Shown piece after piece: positions 33,323 through 41,328 of a DNA stretch of 53,752 bases. Position 1 is the stretch's first letter. Each line of letters starts with the position of its first letter. The stretch comes from RGIG4608 sp051867875 (GTDB lineage: Bacteria; Bacillota; Clostridia; Oscillospirales; CAG-272), in NCBI GenBank assembly GCA_051867875.1, contig JBJDZG010000020.1, positions 1 through 53,752 of the forward strand, in the 5' to 3' direction. The position numbers and the translations under genes are program-made. The notes below the pieces were generated by a model. The model was not told the origin of the DNA, made no database searches, and saw only the letters and a list, made by a program, of their open reading frames with translations.

Positions 33323-34333
33323 TTAATTTTTATTCCAACGGCACATTATCTCGTCAACAACAAGTTTAGCGGCAAATTCGATGCTGTCCGCTTCGATAGT
33401 ACAAGCCGCCGCCTTCGTGTGTCCTCCGCCGCCGAAATGCTTTGCAACCGCCGAAACGTCAAACTGGCACGACGAACGGAGTGATACTCTGAACGAGCGC
33501 GCGGGAGTTGACTGGCGCACCGACATGGCAATCTTTACGCCGTCAACGGCTCTTGCCACGTCAACGAGCGTTTCAAGGTGCTCGTCGAGAAGCTCAAGCT
33601 TTTCCTTTAATTCGTAAGGGAAAAGCACCGCCGCTATCTTTCGGTTGTTATAAAACTTGATATTTTGAAAGCCTACTGCCTCAGCCGTGCACATTTTTTC
33701 GCTCTTGCAGTCGAAAAGTCTGCGGTTTATCTCCGCGGAATCCACGCCCGCCTTGATAAGCTCCGCCGCACACAGATGCGTGTGGGGCGAAACGTTTGAA
33801 TACTTAAAGCAGCCCGTATCCGACGAAAGAGCGGCATAGATGAGGTCGTAAGCGTCCTTCGGAATTGCGTCGAGCGCGCCGAGCTCAACGAGCCTCTGCG
33901 CTATCTCAAAAACTATCTCACCGCTTGCGGCGTAGTCCGAGCGAACGTAGTAGTCCGCGTACCTCGTACCGTTTTCGTGGTGGTCTATCATAAGGTCTAT
34001 TCTGTCCTCAAAATAGGACGCGAGCGTCCCGAGCTGACTCGGGCTTGCCGTGTCAACGGTTATCACGCGTTCAAATTCAAATGTGGAATCGATATTGTCA
34101 AATTTTGCGCTTCTCTGATGCTTGTCCGTAAGAAAGGCAAGACGGGCGGGGATTTCGCTCTCACAGGTGCATAGTGCGTTCATTCCCATCGCTTCAAGGC
34201 AGAGCTTGAGAGCGAATGATGCGCCTATCGCGTCGGCATCGGGACGCACGTGGAAGATAATCAGCGTGTTTTTCTTCTCGCAGAGAAACTCGCAAACACG
34301 CTCGAGTGTATATTCTTTGTACTGTCGCATCAT
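33323..34333 (-). CDS. DHH/DHHA1 phosphoesterase, NrnA-like
   Basis: This 336-aa protein has the DHH motifs HVRPDADAIGAS (near residue 28), VDTASP (near 95) and IDHHENG (near 118), and a C-terminal DHHA1 domain ending GGGGHTKAAACTIE. NrnA degrades nanoRNAs (2-5 nt) and dephosphorylates 3'-phosphoadenosine-5'-phosphate, both with Mn2+. The ATG overlaps the rbfA stop codon (ATGA), so the two are translationally coupled. rbfA-nrnA adjacency is conserved in Firmicutes. Confidence 0.93.
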   Translation of the reverse strand: MMRQYKEYTLERVCEFLCEKKNTLIIFHVRPDADAIGASFALKLCLEAMGMNALCTCESEIPARLAFLTDKHQRSAKFDNIDSTFEFERVITVDTASPSQLGTLASYFEDRIDLMIDHHENGTRYADYYVRSDYAASGEIVFEIAQRLVELGALDAIPKDAYDLIYAALSSDTGCFKYSNVSPHTHLCAAELIKAGVDSAEINRRLFDCKSEKMCTAEAVGFQNIKFYNNRKIAAVLFPYELKEKLELLDEHLETLVDVARAVDGVKIAMSVRQSTPARSFRVSLRSSCQFDVSAVAKHFGGGGHTKAAACTIEADSIEFAAKLVVDEIMCRWNKN

Positions 34334-34701
34334 TCTTCTCCGTTTTCTTCTTCAAAATCTTCGGAAAAGGTAATGCTGTTTAACAATTTTGAAATGTGCG
34401 CGCCGTGCGCTACGGAGTCGTCAAGTATAAAAGTAAGCTCGGGCGTGATTCTTAAATTAAGCCTTTGCGCTATCTGCGAGCGAATGTAGCCCGTTGCGGC
34501 GCGGAGTCCCTTTGAAAGCTCCTTGGGCTCGCCGCGGAGCGCGCTGTAATATATCTTTGCATATTTGAGGTCGGGCGTTACGTCAACCGAGGTAACGCTG
34601 ACGAATGCGTCGGCAACCCGCGGGTCTTTGACATCACGAAGGATTGACATAAGCTCGCGTCTTACCTCATCGTTTATTCTTCCTCTTCTGTAATTTGCCA
34701 T
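34330..34701 (-). CDS. rbfA: Ribosome-binding factor A
   Basis: This 123-aa KH-fold protein matures the 16S rRNA 5' end and the 30S subunit. The characteristic RRGRINDEVRRELMSIL start, DPRVADAFVSVTSVDVTPDLKYAKIYYS core and LNLRITPELTFILDDS end are all present. The ATG at 34701 is chosen (GGAG 8 nt upstream); the earlier ATG at 34713 forms part of that ribosome site. The usual nusA-infB partners upstream are missing; a promoter at 34746 starts a new unit instead. Confidence 0.93.
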   Translation of the reverse strand: MANYRRGRINDEVRRELMSILRDVKDPRVADAFVSVTSVDVTPDLKYAKIYYSALRGEPKELSKGLRAATGYIRSQIAQRLNLRITPELTFILDDSVAHGAHISKLLNSITFSEDFEEENGEE

Positions 34702-34745
34702 TGTTTTCTCCATTCTTTTTAGATTTTCACATAATAATTCATATT

Positions 34746-34774
34746 AGTATAACACACTTTTTCGGCTTTTACAA
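34746..34774 (-). promoter_or_regulatory. rbfA operon promoter
   Basis: On the minus strand, TTGTAA (34774-34769), a 17-nt spacer and TATACT (34751-34746). Confidence 0.72.
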
Positions 34775-34784
34775 GAGAAAAACA

Positions 34785-34813
34785 AAAAAGCTCCGAAATT
34801 TTCGGAGCTTTTT
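34785..34813 (-). terminator. Terminator after tpiA
   Basis: The 13-bp stem AAAAAGCTCCGAA / TTCGGAGCTTTTT has a short loop and T tracts on both strands. Confidence 0.88.
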
Positions 34814-34829
34814 ATATAAAAATTTGCTT

Positions 34830-35585
34830 TTACTGCGCCGCGTCAACGATTGCCGTGAACTTTTCGGGAACGAGGGACGCACCGCCGATAAGACCGCCGT
34901 CAACGTTCTCCTTTGCAAGAAGTTCTTCTGCATTCTTGTCGTTCATAGAGCCGCCGTACTGAATGATGATTTTCTCAGCAGCCGCCTCACCGTAGATTGA
35001 CGCTACCGCACGGCGAATAGAAGCGCAGGTTTCGTCAGCCTGCTCGGGAGTAGCCGTAAGTCCCGTGCCTATCGCCCAAACGGGCTCGTAAGCGATGATT
35101 ACGTTTTTGAGCTCGTCGGCGGAAACACCTGCCAAATCAAGCTTTGTCTGCATGGAAACGACCTCGTCGGTAATTCCCGCAAGTCTTTCTTCCTTGACCT
35201 CGCCAAGGCAGAGGATAACTTTAAGTCCCGCTTTGAGAGCGGCTTTCGTTCTGAGGTTTACAGTCGTGTCTGTTTCACCGAAATACTGACGTCTTTCGCT
35301 GTGACCGACAATAACATACTCAACGCCTATCTCGCGGAGCATATTTGCGGAAATCTCGCCCGTGAACGCACCCTTTTGTTCAAAGTGAACATTCTGCGCG
35401 CCGATTTTTATGTTGGAGCCTTCTGCCGCTTCCATAGCGGAAGCGATAGTTACGTAGGGAGCACAGAAGATGATATCACAATTATCCTTACCCTCAACCA
35501 TGGGCTTTACGGCATTGATAAACGCCTTTGCCTCAGAGGGGGTAAAGTTCATTTTCCAGTTGCCTGCAATTACTTTTCTTCTCAT
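34830..35585 (-). CDS. tpiA: Triose-phosphate isomerase
   Basis: This 251-aa glycolytic TIM barrel interconverts DHAP and glyceraldehyde-3-phosphate. AGNWKMN with the catalytic Lys is at the N-terminus, the electrophile His is in VGHSERRQYFGE, the catalytic Glu is in AYEPVWAIGTG, and the phosphate-binding IQYGGS and GGLIGGAS loops are at the C-terminus. It begins 14 nt after the pgk stop codon and ends at a strong terminator, forming a pgk-tpiA operon. Confidence 0.97.
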   Translation of the reverse strand: MRRKVIAGNWKMNFTPSEAKAFINAVKPMVEGKDNCDIIFCAPYVTIASAMEAAEGSNIKIGAQNVHFEQKGAFTGEISANMLREIGVEYVIVGHSERRQYFGETDTTVNLRTKAALKAGLKVILCLGEVKEERLAGITDEVVSMQTKLDLAGVSADELKNVIIAYEPVWAIGTGLTATPEQADETCASIRRAVASIYGEAAAEKIIIQYGGSMNDKNAEELLAKENVDGGLIGGASLVPEKFTAIVDAAQ

Positions 35586-35599
35586 TGTGATTCTCCGTA

Positions 35600-36919
35600 T
35601 TACTTATCTTCAAGGCAAGCGATTCCGGGAAGCTCAAGACCTTCCAAAAATTCAAGAGAAGCGCCGCCGCCTGTGGAGATATGTGTGATTCTGTCTGCAT
35701 AGCCGAGTGTTTCGCAAGCTGCCGCGCTGTCGCCGCCGCCTACGATTGTTGTAGCTGCGGAAGAAGCAAGAGCCTCTGCAACTGCAATCGTACCCTTTGC
35801 AAGAATGGGATTTTCAAATACACCCATAGGACCGTTCCAAACGACTGTCTTTGCGTTTGCAACCGCATCTGCGAAAAGCTCCTGAGTCTTGACACCGATG
35901 TCGCAACCCTCTTTGTCAGCGGAGATAGCGTCAGCGTCAACCGTAATCGTGTCAATGGGAGCATCGATGGGATTCGGGAAGCCGTCAACTGCAACGACGT
36001 CAACGGGAAGAAGAAGCTTAACGCCGTTTTCTTCCGCCTTCTTCATCATGTCTGCACAGTAGTCAATCTTCGTTTCGTCAAGAAGGGATTTGCCTACCGT
36101 GTAGCCCTTGGCAGCGAGGAAGGTGTAAGCCATACCGCCGCCGATGATGAGGGTGTCAACCTTTGTGAGAAGGTTGTTGATAACATTGAGCTTATCAGCT
36201 ACCTTAGCACCGCCGAGGATAGCAACGAAGGGACGCTCGGGAGAAGTAAGTGCCTTACCCATAACGCCGATTTCCTTCTGAATGAGGTAACCGCAAACTG
36301 CGGGAACGTTTCCGTACATAGCAATACCTGCCGTTGTAGCGTGTGCTCTGTGCGCCGTTCCGAATGCGTCGTTTACGTAGATATCGCAGTATTTTGCAAG
36401 CTCTTTTGCAAAATCCTCGCCGTTCTTCTCTTCTCTTGCGTCAAATCTTACGTTTTCAAGAAGAACTGCTTCGCCGTTTTTAAGGGCGGCAACCTTAGAT
36501 TTAGCATCGGGACCGATAATATCCTCAGCGAAAACCACCTTGTCGCCGAGATATTCGTTAAGTCTTTTTGCAACGGGAGCGAGCGTGAGCTTTTTCTTGT
36601 CGTTCTTGAGAGCCTTTGCGAGAAGCTCAGCCTTAGCTGCTTCTCTCTCTTCTTCGGGAAGAGCCTCTACTGCTTTCTTCTCTTTCTTCGTAAGACCGAA
36701 GCCCTCTGTGAGAATGTTGTGGGGCTTGCCCATGTGTGAGCAAAGAACAACTCTTGCACCCTTGCCGAGCAAATATTTGATAGTGGGGAGAGCCTCAACG
36801 ATTCTCTTGTCGCTGGTAATCTCGCCGTCTTTAAGAGGAACGTTGAAATCGCATCTTACGAGAACTCTCGCGCCTGCAACTATTTCAATATCCTCAATGG
36901 ATTTCTTGTTGTAAGTCAT
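35600..36919 (-). CDS. pgk: Phosphoglycerate kinase with charged insertion
   Basis: This 439-aa kinase makes ATP from 1,3-bisphosphoglycerate in glycolysis. VLVRCDFNVPL, LCSHMGKP, the DAFGTAHRAHAT loop, ILGGAKVADK and the C-terminal GGGDSAAACE nucleotide loop are intact. The protein is about 40 residues longer than the usual 394-400. The extra length is a Lys/Glu/Ala-rich helical insertion just after SHMGKP (about residues 71-108), before LAPVAKRL. The start at 36919 is chosen with AAAGGTAG upstream; a longer frame to 36958 lacks a site. A promoter lies at 36964. Confidence 0.96.
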   Translation of the reverse strand: MTYNKKSIEDIEIVAGARVLVRCDFNVPLKDGEITSDKRIVEALPTIKYLLGKGARVVLCSHMGKPHNILTEGFGLTKKEKKAVEALPEEEREAAKAELLAKALKNDKKKLTLAPVAKRLNEYLGDKVVFAEDIIGPDAKSKVAALKNGEAVLLENVRFDAREEKNGEDFAKELAKYCDIYVNDAFGTAHRAHATTAGIAMYGNVPAVCGYLIQKEIGVMGKALTSPERPFVAILGGAKVADKLNVINNLLTKVDTLIIGGGMAYTFLAAKGYTVGKSLLDETKIDYCADMMKKAEENGVKLLLPVDVVAVDGFPNPIDAPIDTITVDADAISADKEGCDIGVKTQELFADAVANAKTVVWNGPMGVFENPILAKGTIAVAEALASSAATTIVGGGDSAAACETLGYADRITHISTGGGASLEFLEGLELPGIACLEDK

Positions 36920-36963
36920 AATTTTTCTACCTTTCATATTATGAAAAATTTTTACCACTTAAT

Positions 36964-36992
36964 AATATAACACATATTTTGAAATTTATCAA
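36964..36992 (-). promoter_or_regulatory. pgk-tpiA promoter
   Basis: On the minus strand, TTGATA (36992-36987), a 17-nt spacer and TATATT (36969-36964). Confidence 0.72.
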
Positions 36993-37071
36993 TAGATTTT
37001 GTTAATTTTTTAGCAATTTTTTATTTTTGGTTGAACTGTTTATAGAAATATTGTTTTTTATATTCACAAAT

Positions 37072-37103
37072 AAAAGAGAAAAGGTAGATTTTTAACAAAT
37101 CCA
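37072..37103 (-). terminator. Terminator after PBECR4-like gene
   Basis: On the minus strand GGTGGATTT pairs with AAATCTACC (one G-U), followed by a pyrimidine-rich T tract. Confidence 0.7.
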
Positions 37104-37112
37104 CCCCATCAT

Positions 37113-37700
37113 TTATACAAGCACAATAGATTTTTCATTTGATTTTGTTTCGGAATATGTAATATCGGATATTGAAATTACTTTCCAATTCGTTGCGTTT
37201 TTTGTATATTCAATATTTTCATCACGAGTAAAAAATGATACCGGAGACATATCTAAATTGTTGGGTCCTTGAAAAAACAAAAAACTGAATAACATTGTGT
37301 CCGCAATATTGTGATAAATTACACATTCAGCATCTATTCCTTTGAAACGTCCGTTTGTGGACCTAAAGAAAACGGAATCAATATTCAAAACATTAAATAT
37401 TTCACGATGATATATTAATCTATCCGCCATAGCTAAAAAATAGCGACTTTTTGCGATATCACTGTATGTTATTTTGCCGTCAATAATTTCTCGAAAGATT
37501 ATACGGCGGTTTCTTTTCAAAGCGGGAATATCCTTTAATTTGTGTAGCCCTATTAAATGATAAAAGTGTTCAACAAAAAAATTTACCACGTAAGTACGCC
37601 GGATTTCCTTGCGTTCCACAACGATTTCAAACTTTTTATCAACCAAATTTTCTGCATAAAACTTGGCAGCCTGATATAATATGTCCTCGATTTTATCCAT
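37113..37700 (-). CDS. PBECR4-like domain protein (putative toxin-type nuclease fold)
   Basis: This 195-aa soluble protein has no signal or membrane helix. The segment VEHFYHLIGLHKLKDI (about residues 42-57), the following GKITYSDIAKSRYF, and the overall layout resemble PBECR4 domains. Those belong to the phage/mobile-element superfamily with a Barnase-EndoU-colicin-RelE-like fold, predicted to be RNases. Catalytic residues cannot be assigned by eye. Codon use is visibly AT-rich (AAA, TTT, ATA, AAT) compared with its neighbours, suggesting transfer. GAGGAG lies 5 nt before the ATG. The only promoter seen is the one that drives the structured RNA upstream, through a terminator ending 5 nt before the ribosome site. 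Alternative: an unrelated accessory hypothetical protein. Confidence 0.6.
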   Translation of the reverse strand: MDKIEDILYQAAKFYAENLVDKKFEIVVERKEIRRTYVVNFFVEHFYHLIGLHKLKDIPALKRNRRIIFREIIDGKITYSDIAKSRYFLAMADRLIYHREIFNVLNIDSVFFRSTNGRFKGIDAECVIYHNIADTMLFSFLFFQGPNNLDMSPVSFFTRDENIEYTKNATNWKVISISDITYSETKSNEKSIVLV

Positions 37701-37715
37701 TCTGTCTCCTCACGC

Positions 37716-37738
37716 AAAAAGGCAACCATTCGGTTGCC
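37716..37738 (-). terminator. Terminator between ncRNA and PBECR4-like gene
   Basis: On the minus strand GGCAACC-GAAT-GGTTGCC is followed by five T ending at 37716. The Shine-Dalgarno begins at 37711. Confidence 0.87.
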
Positions 37739-37897
37739 TTTTAGTAGATGATGCTTTTCTTTCGGATACAATCCTATTTAGGAATTGGGTCAACATCAAC
37801 CGGTTTAGACCCTCTTTCTAACGCTCCCCTAACCGAGCATCAGAAGTCATCGGCTAAACGATAATTCAACTATCGTTCCAAAGCGTCTGCGCCTTGC
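37716..37897 (-). ncRNA. Structured RNA of about 180 nt upstream of PBECR4-like gene
   Basis: A transcript starting near 37897 would fold into several elements: AAGGCG-CAGA-CGCTTT; AACGATA-loop-TATCGTT; an outer pair GATGCTCGG with CCG...AGCATC enclosing GGGTC/GACCC and GGAT-TGT-ATCC; and finally the terminator hairpin. No open frame of note lies in it. I do not recognise the class. It could be a known large RNA (for example raiA or a 6S-type RNA), an RNA antitoxin, or a sensor for the downstream gene. No tandem repeats typical of ToxI are seen. Confidence 0.65.
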
Positions 37898-37903
37898 ACT
37901 ATT

Positions 37904-37932
37904 ATTATACTCAATTTTTTAGTAAATGTCAA
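37904..37932 (-). promoter_or_regulatory. Consensus promoter of the ncRNA
   Basis: On the minus strand, TTGACA (37932-37927), a 17-nt spacer and TATAAT (37909-37904): full consensus. It lies in a very AT-rich stretch (37912-37997). Confidence 0.88.
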
Positions 37933-37992
37933 TATTTTTTTATATTTTATAAAAATTTTTTATATAATTTTTTATATTTTATTTTATAAAAA

Positions 37993-38095
37993 TAATTTGC
38001 ACGGAATTCAGTCAGCAACGCACGGCAAAAAGCTTTTTATGCCACTGTTTCGGAAAGCAGTGGCATCTTTATAAACTAACTTCTCACTTCAACTC
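37993..38095. repeat. Short spacer repeat at mutS2 3' end
   Basis: AATTTGCACGGAA...GTCAGCAACGCACGG...AAAAAGCTTTTT and the terminal CTTTATAAACTAACTTCTCACTT closely match 50632-50733 at both ends, with a different hairpin in the middle. The last bases include the mutS2 stop codon. Confidence 0.65.
38039..38066 (-). terminator. Hairpin downstream of mutS2
   Basis: The 9-bp stem ATGCCACTG / CAGTGGCAT has a 10-nt loop. The T tract on the minus strand is weak. Confidence 0.45.
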
Positions 38096-40480
38096 AACGA
38101 CGGTTACACCGCCGTCGCCCTCGCCGTACTGACCGATGCGGAAGCTCTTGATTCGGCTGTCGCGGCGGAGCTTTTCCCAGAGTGCCTTTTTGAGCGCGCC
38201 CGTACCCTTTCCGTGAATGAGGCGCACCGTGTGATAGCCCACGAGCATAGCTTCGTCAAGATATTTGTCAACCTTAAACCAACCCTCGTCGCCGTTCATA
38301 CCGCGCAGGTCAATCTCGTCCTTGCAGTTTCGGCTGACCGTCGCCTTGTACTCGCCCGCCGCGCTCTTTTTGCCCGATTTGTCGGTAAAAGAGGGCGTAT
38401 TCTCCACGAGTTTCAGGTTTTTCAGCTTGGTCTTGGTCTTGGTCTTGATAATCCCCGCCTGAACGGTAACGTTTCCGCTTTTGTCGGGCTCTTCGACGAC
38501 GAATCCCGTCTTGTCGATATTCACTATATAAACCTCATCGCCCACTCGAAGCGGACGCGGAAGCACGTATTCCTTATCGACTTTTTCCTCAACGGGATTG
38601 AATTTGCTCTCATTCTCACGCAAGTAAGCGCGCATTCTTCTGCGGCTCTCATCTATCTCGTCGCCGAGGCGCTCGCTGTCGCGTGCCTTGCGTACCTTAT
38701 CCATTTCGGCAAGAATGTAATCGCTCGACGCCTTGGCGCTCGTAACTATGGCAACCGCCTTCGCCCTTGCCTCTTCAAGCTCACGCTGTGCCTGTGCTTC
38801 CTTGCGTTTCAGCTCCTTTTCGTGCAGGTCTTTGAAACGCTCGTACTCGACACGGAGCTCCTCTGCGCAAGCGCGTTCCTTTTCCATCTGTATACGGCTC
38901 TCTTCGAGTTTTTCTATGACGCTTTCAAAATTTCTGTCCTCACTGCCGATAAATGACTTTGCCCTATTGACTATCCTTTCGTCAAGACCGAGCTTTGAGG
39001 AAATGGCAAACGCGTTTGATTTGCCGGGTGTTCCGATAATGAGCTTGTAGGTGGGCTTGAGCGTAGCCACGTCGAACTCGCAGGAGGCGTTGCAAACGCC
39101 CTCGGTTTGAAGTGCGTACGCTTTAAGCTCTGCGTAGTGAGTGGTAGCCATACACATAGCACCCCTCTCGCGGACTGCCTCGATAATAGAATGAGCGAGT
39201 GCCGCACCCTCAACGGGATCGGTTCCCGCGCATAACTCGTCAAATAGCACGAGCGAGGAATTTGTTATCTCACCGAGCATCTGTACTATGCTGACCATGT
39301 GCGAGCTGAAGGTCGAGAGCGACTGTTCAATGCTCTGTGCATCGCCGATATCCGCGAAAATATTGTCAAAAATACAAATCTCGGAGCCCTCGTCAGCGGG
39401 GATATGAAGTCCCGACTGCGCCATAAGAGCAAAAAGTCCGAGGGTTTTAAGCGTTACGGTCTTACCGCCCGTGTTGGGACCCGTTATAATGAGCGTATCG
39501 TTTCCGCCGTCGATGCGAAGGTCAACGGGCACTACTCTGTCGCGGTCGATAAGCGGGTGGCGCGCACGCTTGAGGTTTACCGTTCTTCCCTTGGGAATAT
39601 TGGGCGTAACTCCCATCATTCGCTCCGAGAGCGAAGCACACGCAAATATGAACGCTATCTCCGAAATGTTGCGGTAGTTGAGATAGAGCGCGCGCGAGCA
39701 GTCGCTCACCGCGCCCGAGAGCTCTGCGAGTATTCGCTCGATTTCGTGCTCCTCGCGCGCCTCGAGCATACGGAGCTCGTTGTTCGCCTCAACCACGCTT
39801 GCAGGCTCGATGAAAATAGTCGCACCCGACGCGCTCGTGTCGTGAAGCAAGCCCTTTATCTCGTTTTTGCACTCCGCCTTGACGGGTACGACGTATCTGC
39901 CGTTTCGCATTGTTACGATGTTTTCTTGCAGATATTTTGAATGTGCGCCTGCACTGACATACTGTTGAAGAATATCCTTTATTCTGTTGTTTTCGTGGCG
40001 TATCTTTCTTCTTATCTCCGCAAGTACGGGACTCGCCTCGTCAGCCATCATCTCCTCGGAGATGATAGCGCGGAATATTCTCTCCTCTAACTTTCGGTCG
40101 GGGATAAGACGGTCAAAAAGCTCGTCGAGCACCGTGTCAAAAAGTTTGTTGCCGTTGATATAATCTATAAGCATTCGAGAAGAACGCAGGACATTCGCTA
40201 CGTCAAGAAGTTCTCTCATCGAGAGCACCGCGCCCTTGTCGGCGCGTTCGCAGGAAGCGGATATATCCCTGACCGTGCCGAATGAGGGCATACCCTTGGC
40301 GTCGCAAAGGCGGCGCGCGTCGGTAGTTCTTCTCTGCCTTTTTATTATCTGCTCTGCATGCTCGGCGGGCTCGAGAGCAAGCGCCATTTGTTTGGCTCCC
40401 TCGGTCATCGCGCATTCCGAGAGCAGAATTTTTATCTTGTCAAATTCAAGTGTTGAAAACAGTTTTTCCGAATATTTCAT
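38084..40480 (-). CDS. mutS2: Endonuclease MutS2 / ribosome-rescue ATPase
   Basis: This 798-aa protein has a MutS core and clamp (about residues 1-300). An ABC-type ATPase domain follows, with Walker A GPNTGGKTVTLKT near residue 330 and LVLFDELCAGTDP. A long charged coiled coil spans about 510-640, and a C-terminal Smr nuclease domain contains DLRGMNGDE and LIHGKGTGALK. In Firmicutes MutS2 suppresses recombination and splits collided ribosomes. It lacks the mismatch-recognition domain of MutS. It ends the yqfC-to-mutS2 series, 18 nt after recO. Confidence 0.96.
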   Translation of the reverse strand: MKYSEKLFSTLEFDKIKILLSECAMTEGAKQMALALEPAEHAEQIIKRQRRTTDARRLCDAKGMPSFGTVRDISASCERADKGAVLSMRELLDVANVLRSSRMLIDYINGNKLFDTVLDELFDRLIPDRKLEERIFRAIISEEMMADEASPVLAEIRRKIRHENNRIKDILQQYVSAGAHSKYLQENIVTMRNGRYVVPVKAECKNEIKGLLHDTSASGATIFIEPASVVEANNELRMLEAREEHEIERILAELSGAVSDCSRALYLNYRNISEIAFIFACASLSERMMGVTPNIPKGRTVNLKRARHPLIDRDRVVPVDLRIDGGNDTLIITGPNTGGKTVTLKTLGLFALMAQSGLHIPADEGSEICIFDNIFADIGDAQSIEQSLSTFSSHMVSIVQMLGEITNSSLVLFDELCAGTDPVEGAALAHSIIEAVRERGAMCMATTHYAELKAYALQTEGVCNASCEFDVATLKPTYKLIIGTPGKSNAFAISSKLGLDERIVNRAKSFIGSEDRNFESVIEKLEESRIQMEKERACAEELRVEYERFKDLHEKELKRKEAQAQRELEEARAKAVAIVTSAKASSDYILAEMDKVRKARDSERLGDEIDESRRRMRAYLRENESKFNPVEEKVDKEYVLPRPLRVGDEVYIVNIDKTGFVVEEPDKSGNVTVQAGIIKTKTKTKLKNLKLVENTPSFTDKSGKKSAAGEYKATVSRNCKDEIDLRGMNGDEGWFKVDKYLDEAMLVGYHTVRLIHGKGTGALKKALWEKLRRDSRIKSFRIGQYGEGDGGVTVVELK

Positions 40481-40498
40481 TTTTCTCTCTGTTGCTTT

Positions 40499-41293
40499 TT
40501 ATATAATCGAATAATACAGTTCAAGGGAATCAAATCCGTGTCCCAAATGATTGAGAAGATAGCCCTCTCCCGCCCTTGCAAAATTCGAGAGGTCGTCCTC
40601 CCTTGTCAGCGTAAAGGAAAATATCTTTTCCTGCGGAGCGCAGAGCGCAAATCGGACGGCTGAAAGCGACGCGGGAGTCAGCGGAATGAGTATCCTGCTC
40701 TCGCGTATGTCATCGTACGCAAGCGAAGGATTTTTTCTCTGTATATCGCCCGCTCCATTCAGACATTCCGAACAGATAAGAGCGCCGTTCATCACGTCAA
40801 AATAGCTGTCCTCGGAGCTTTCCTTTCCGCACCTTTCGCACGCATTAAGGTCGGGCATATATCCCGATATTCCCGCCGAGCGAAGCTCAAAGACCGCTTT
40901 AATCTGCGGCAGCGGTCGCAAATCCTTCATTATGGCGTAGAGCGTGTTGAGAGTCAGGCGCAGTATCTCACTCGAATCGATATTCTCGCCCGAAAGCTCG
41001 TGTGCGACATCACAGACGTATGTAGCCAGAAACAGCTTTTCAACCTCGTCCCGAAGTCTGTAAAAGAGCTCGTATGACGAGCCGTTCCTTATCCAAGAAG
41101 CGTTTCCCTTTTGGTTTATTTCAAAATTTCCGTAGACGAAGGGCTGCGTGAGATTTAATAGCTTGCTCTTCATCGAGCGCGCTCCCTTTGCGACGGTAGT
41201 TATCTTGCCGTCGGCGGTCAGAATAGTTATTAATCTGTCGTTTTCACCGTAGTTTTGCGACTTTATAACAAGTCCGTCAACAGTATATACCAC
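40499..41293 (-). CDS. recO: DNA repair protein RecO
   Basis: This 264-aa recombination mediator has an N-terminal OB fold (DGLVIKSQNYGENDRLITILT), a helical domain and a four-cysteine zinc motif (CERCGKE, ICSECLNG). It loads RecA on SSB-coated DNA with RecR. The start codon is GTG (41293). The OB-fold motif starts within a few residues, supporting this start. It lies between era and mutS2, and era-recO is a widespread pair. Confidence 0.95.
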   Translation of the reverse strand: MVYTVDGLVIKSQNYGENDRLITILTADGKITTVAKGARSMKSKLLNLTQPFVYGNFEINQKGNASWIRNGSSYELFYRLRDEVEKLFLATYVCDVAHELSGENIDSSEILRLTLNTLYAIMKDLRPLPQIKAVFELRSAGISGYMPDLNACERCGKESSEDSYFDVMNGALICSECLNGAGDIQRKNPSLAYDDIRESRILIPLTPASLSAVRFALCAPQEKIFSFTLTREDDLSNFARAGEGYLLNHLGHGFDSLELYYSII

Positions 41294-41328
41294 GCACTCA
41301 CCGCCCTTTCTTCACAGTTAGATTTTAA

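Noticed and set aside
35681..36739. A 352-codon open frame on + opposite pgk
   Set aside because: It is fully antisense to pgk, is Cys- and Ser-rich in a way expected from reverse-strand reading, and has no recognisable domain.
37716..37897. ToxI-type tandem-repeat antitoxin RNA
   Set aside because: I looked for direct repeats of about 30-40 nt and saw none, so a classical ToxIN assignment is not supported; only the layout is similar.
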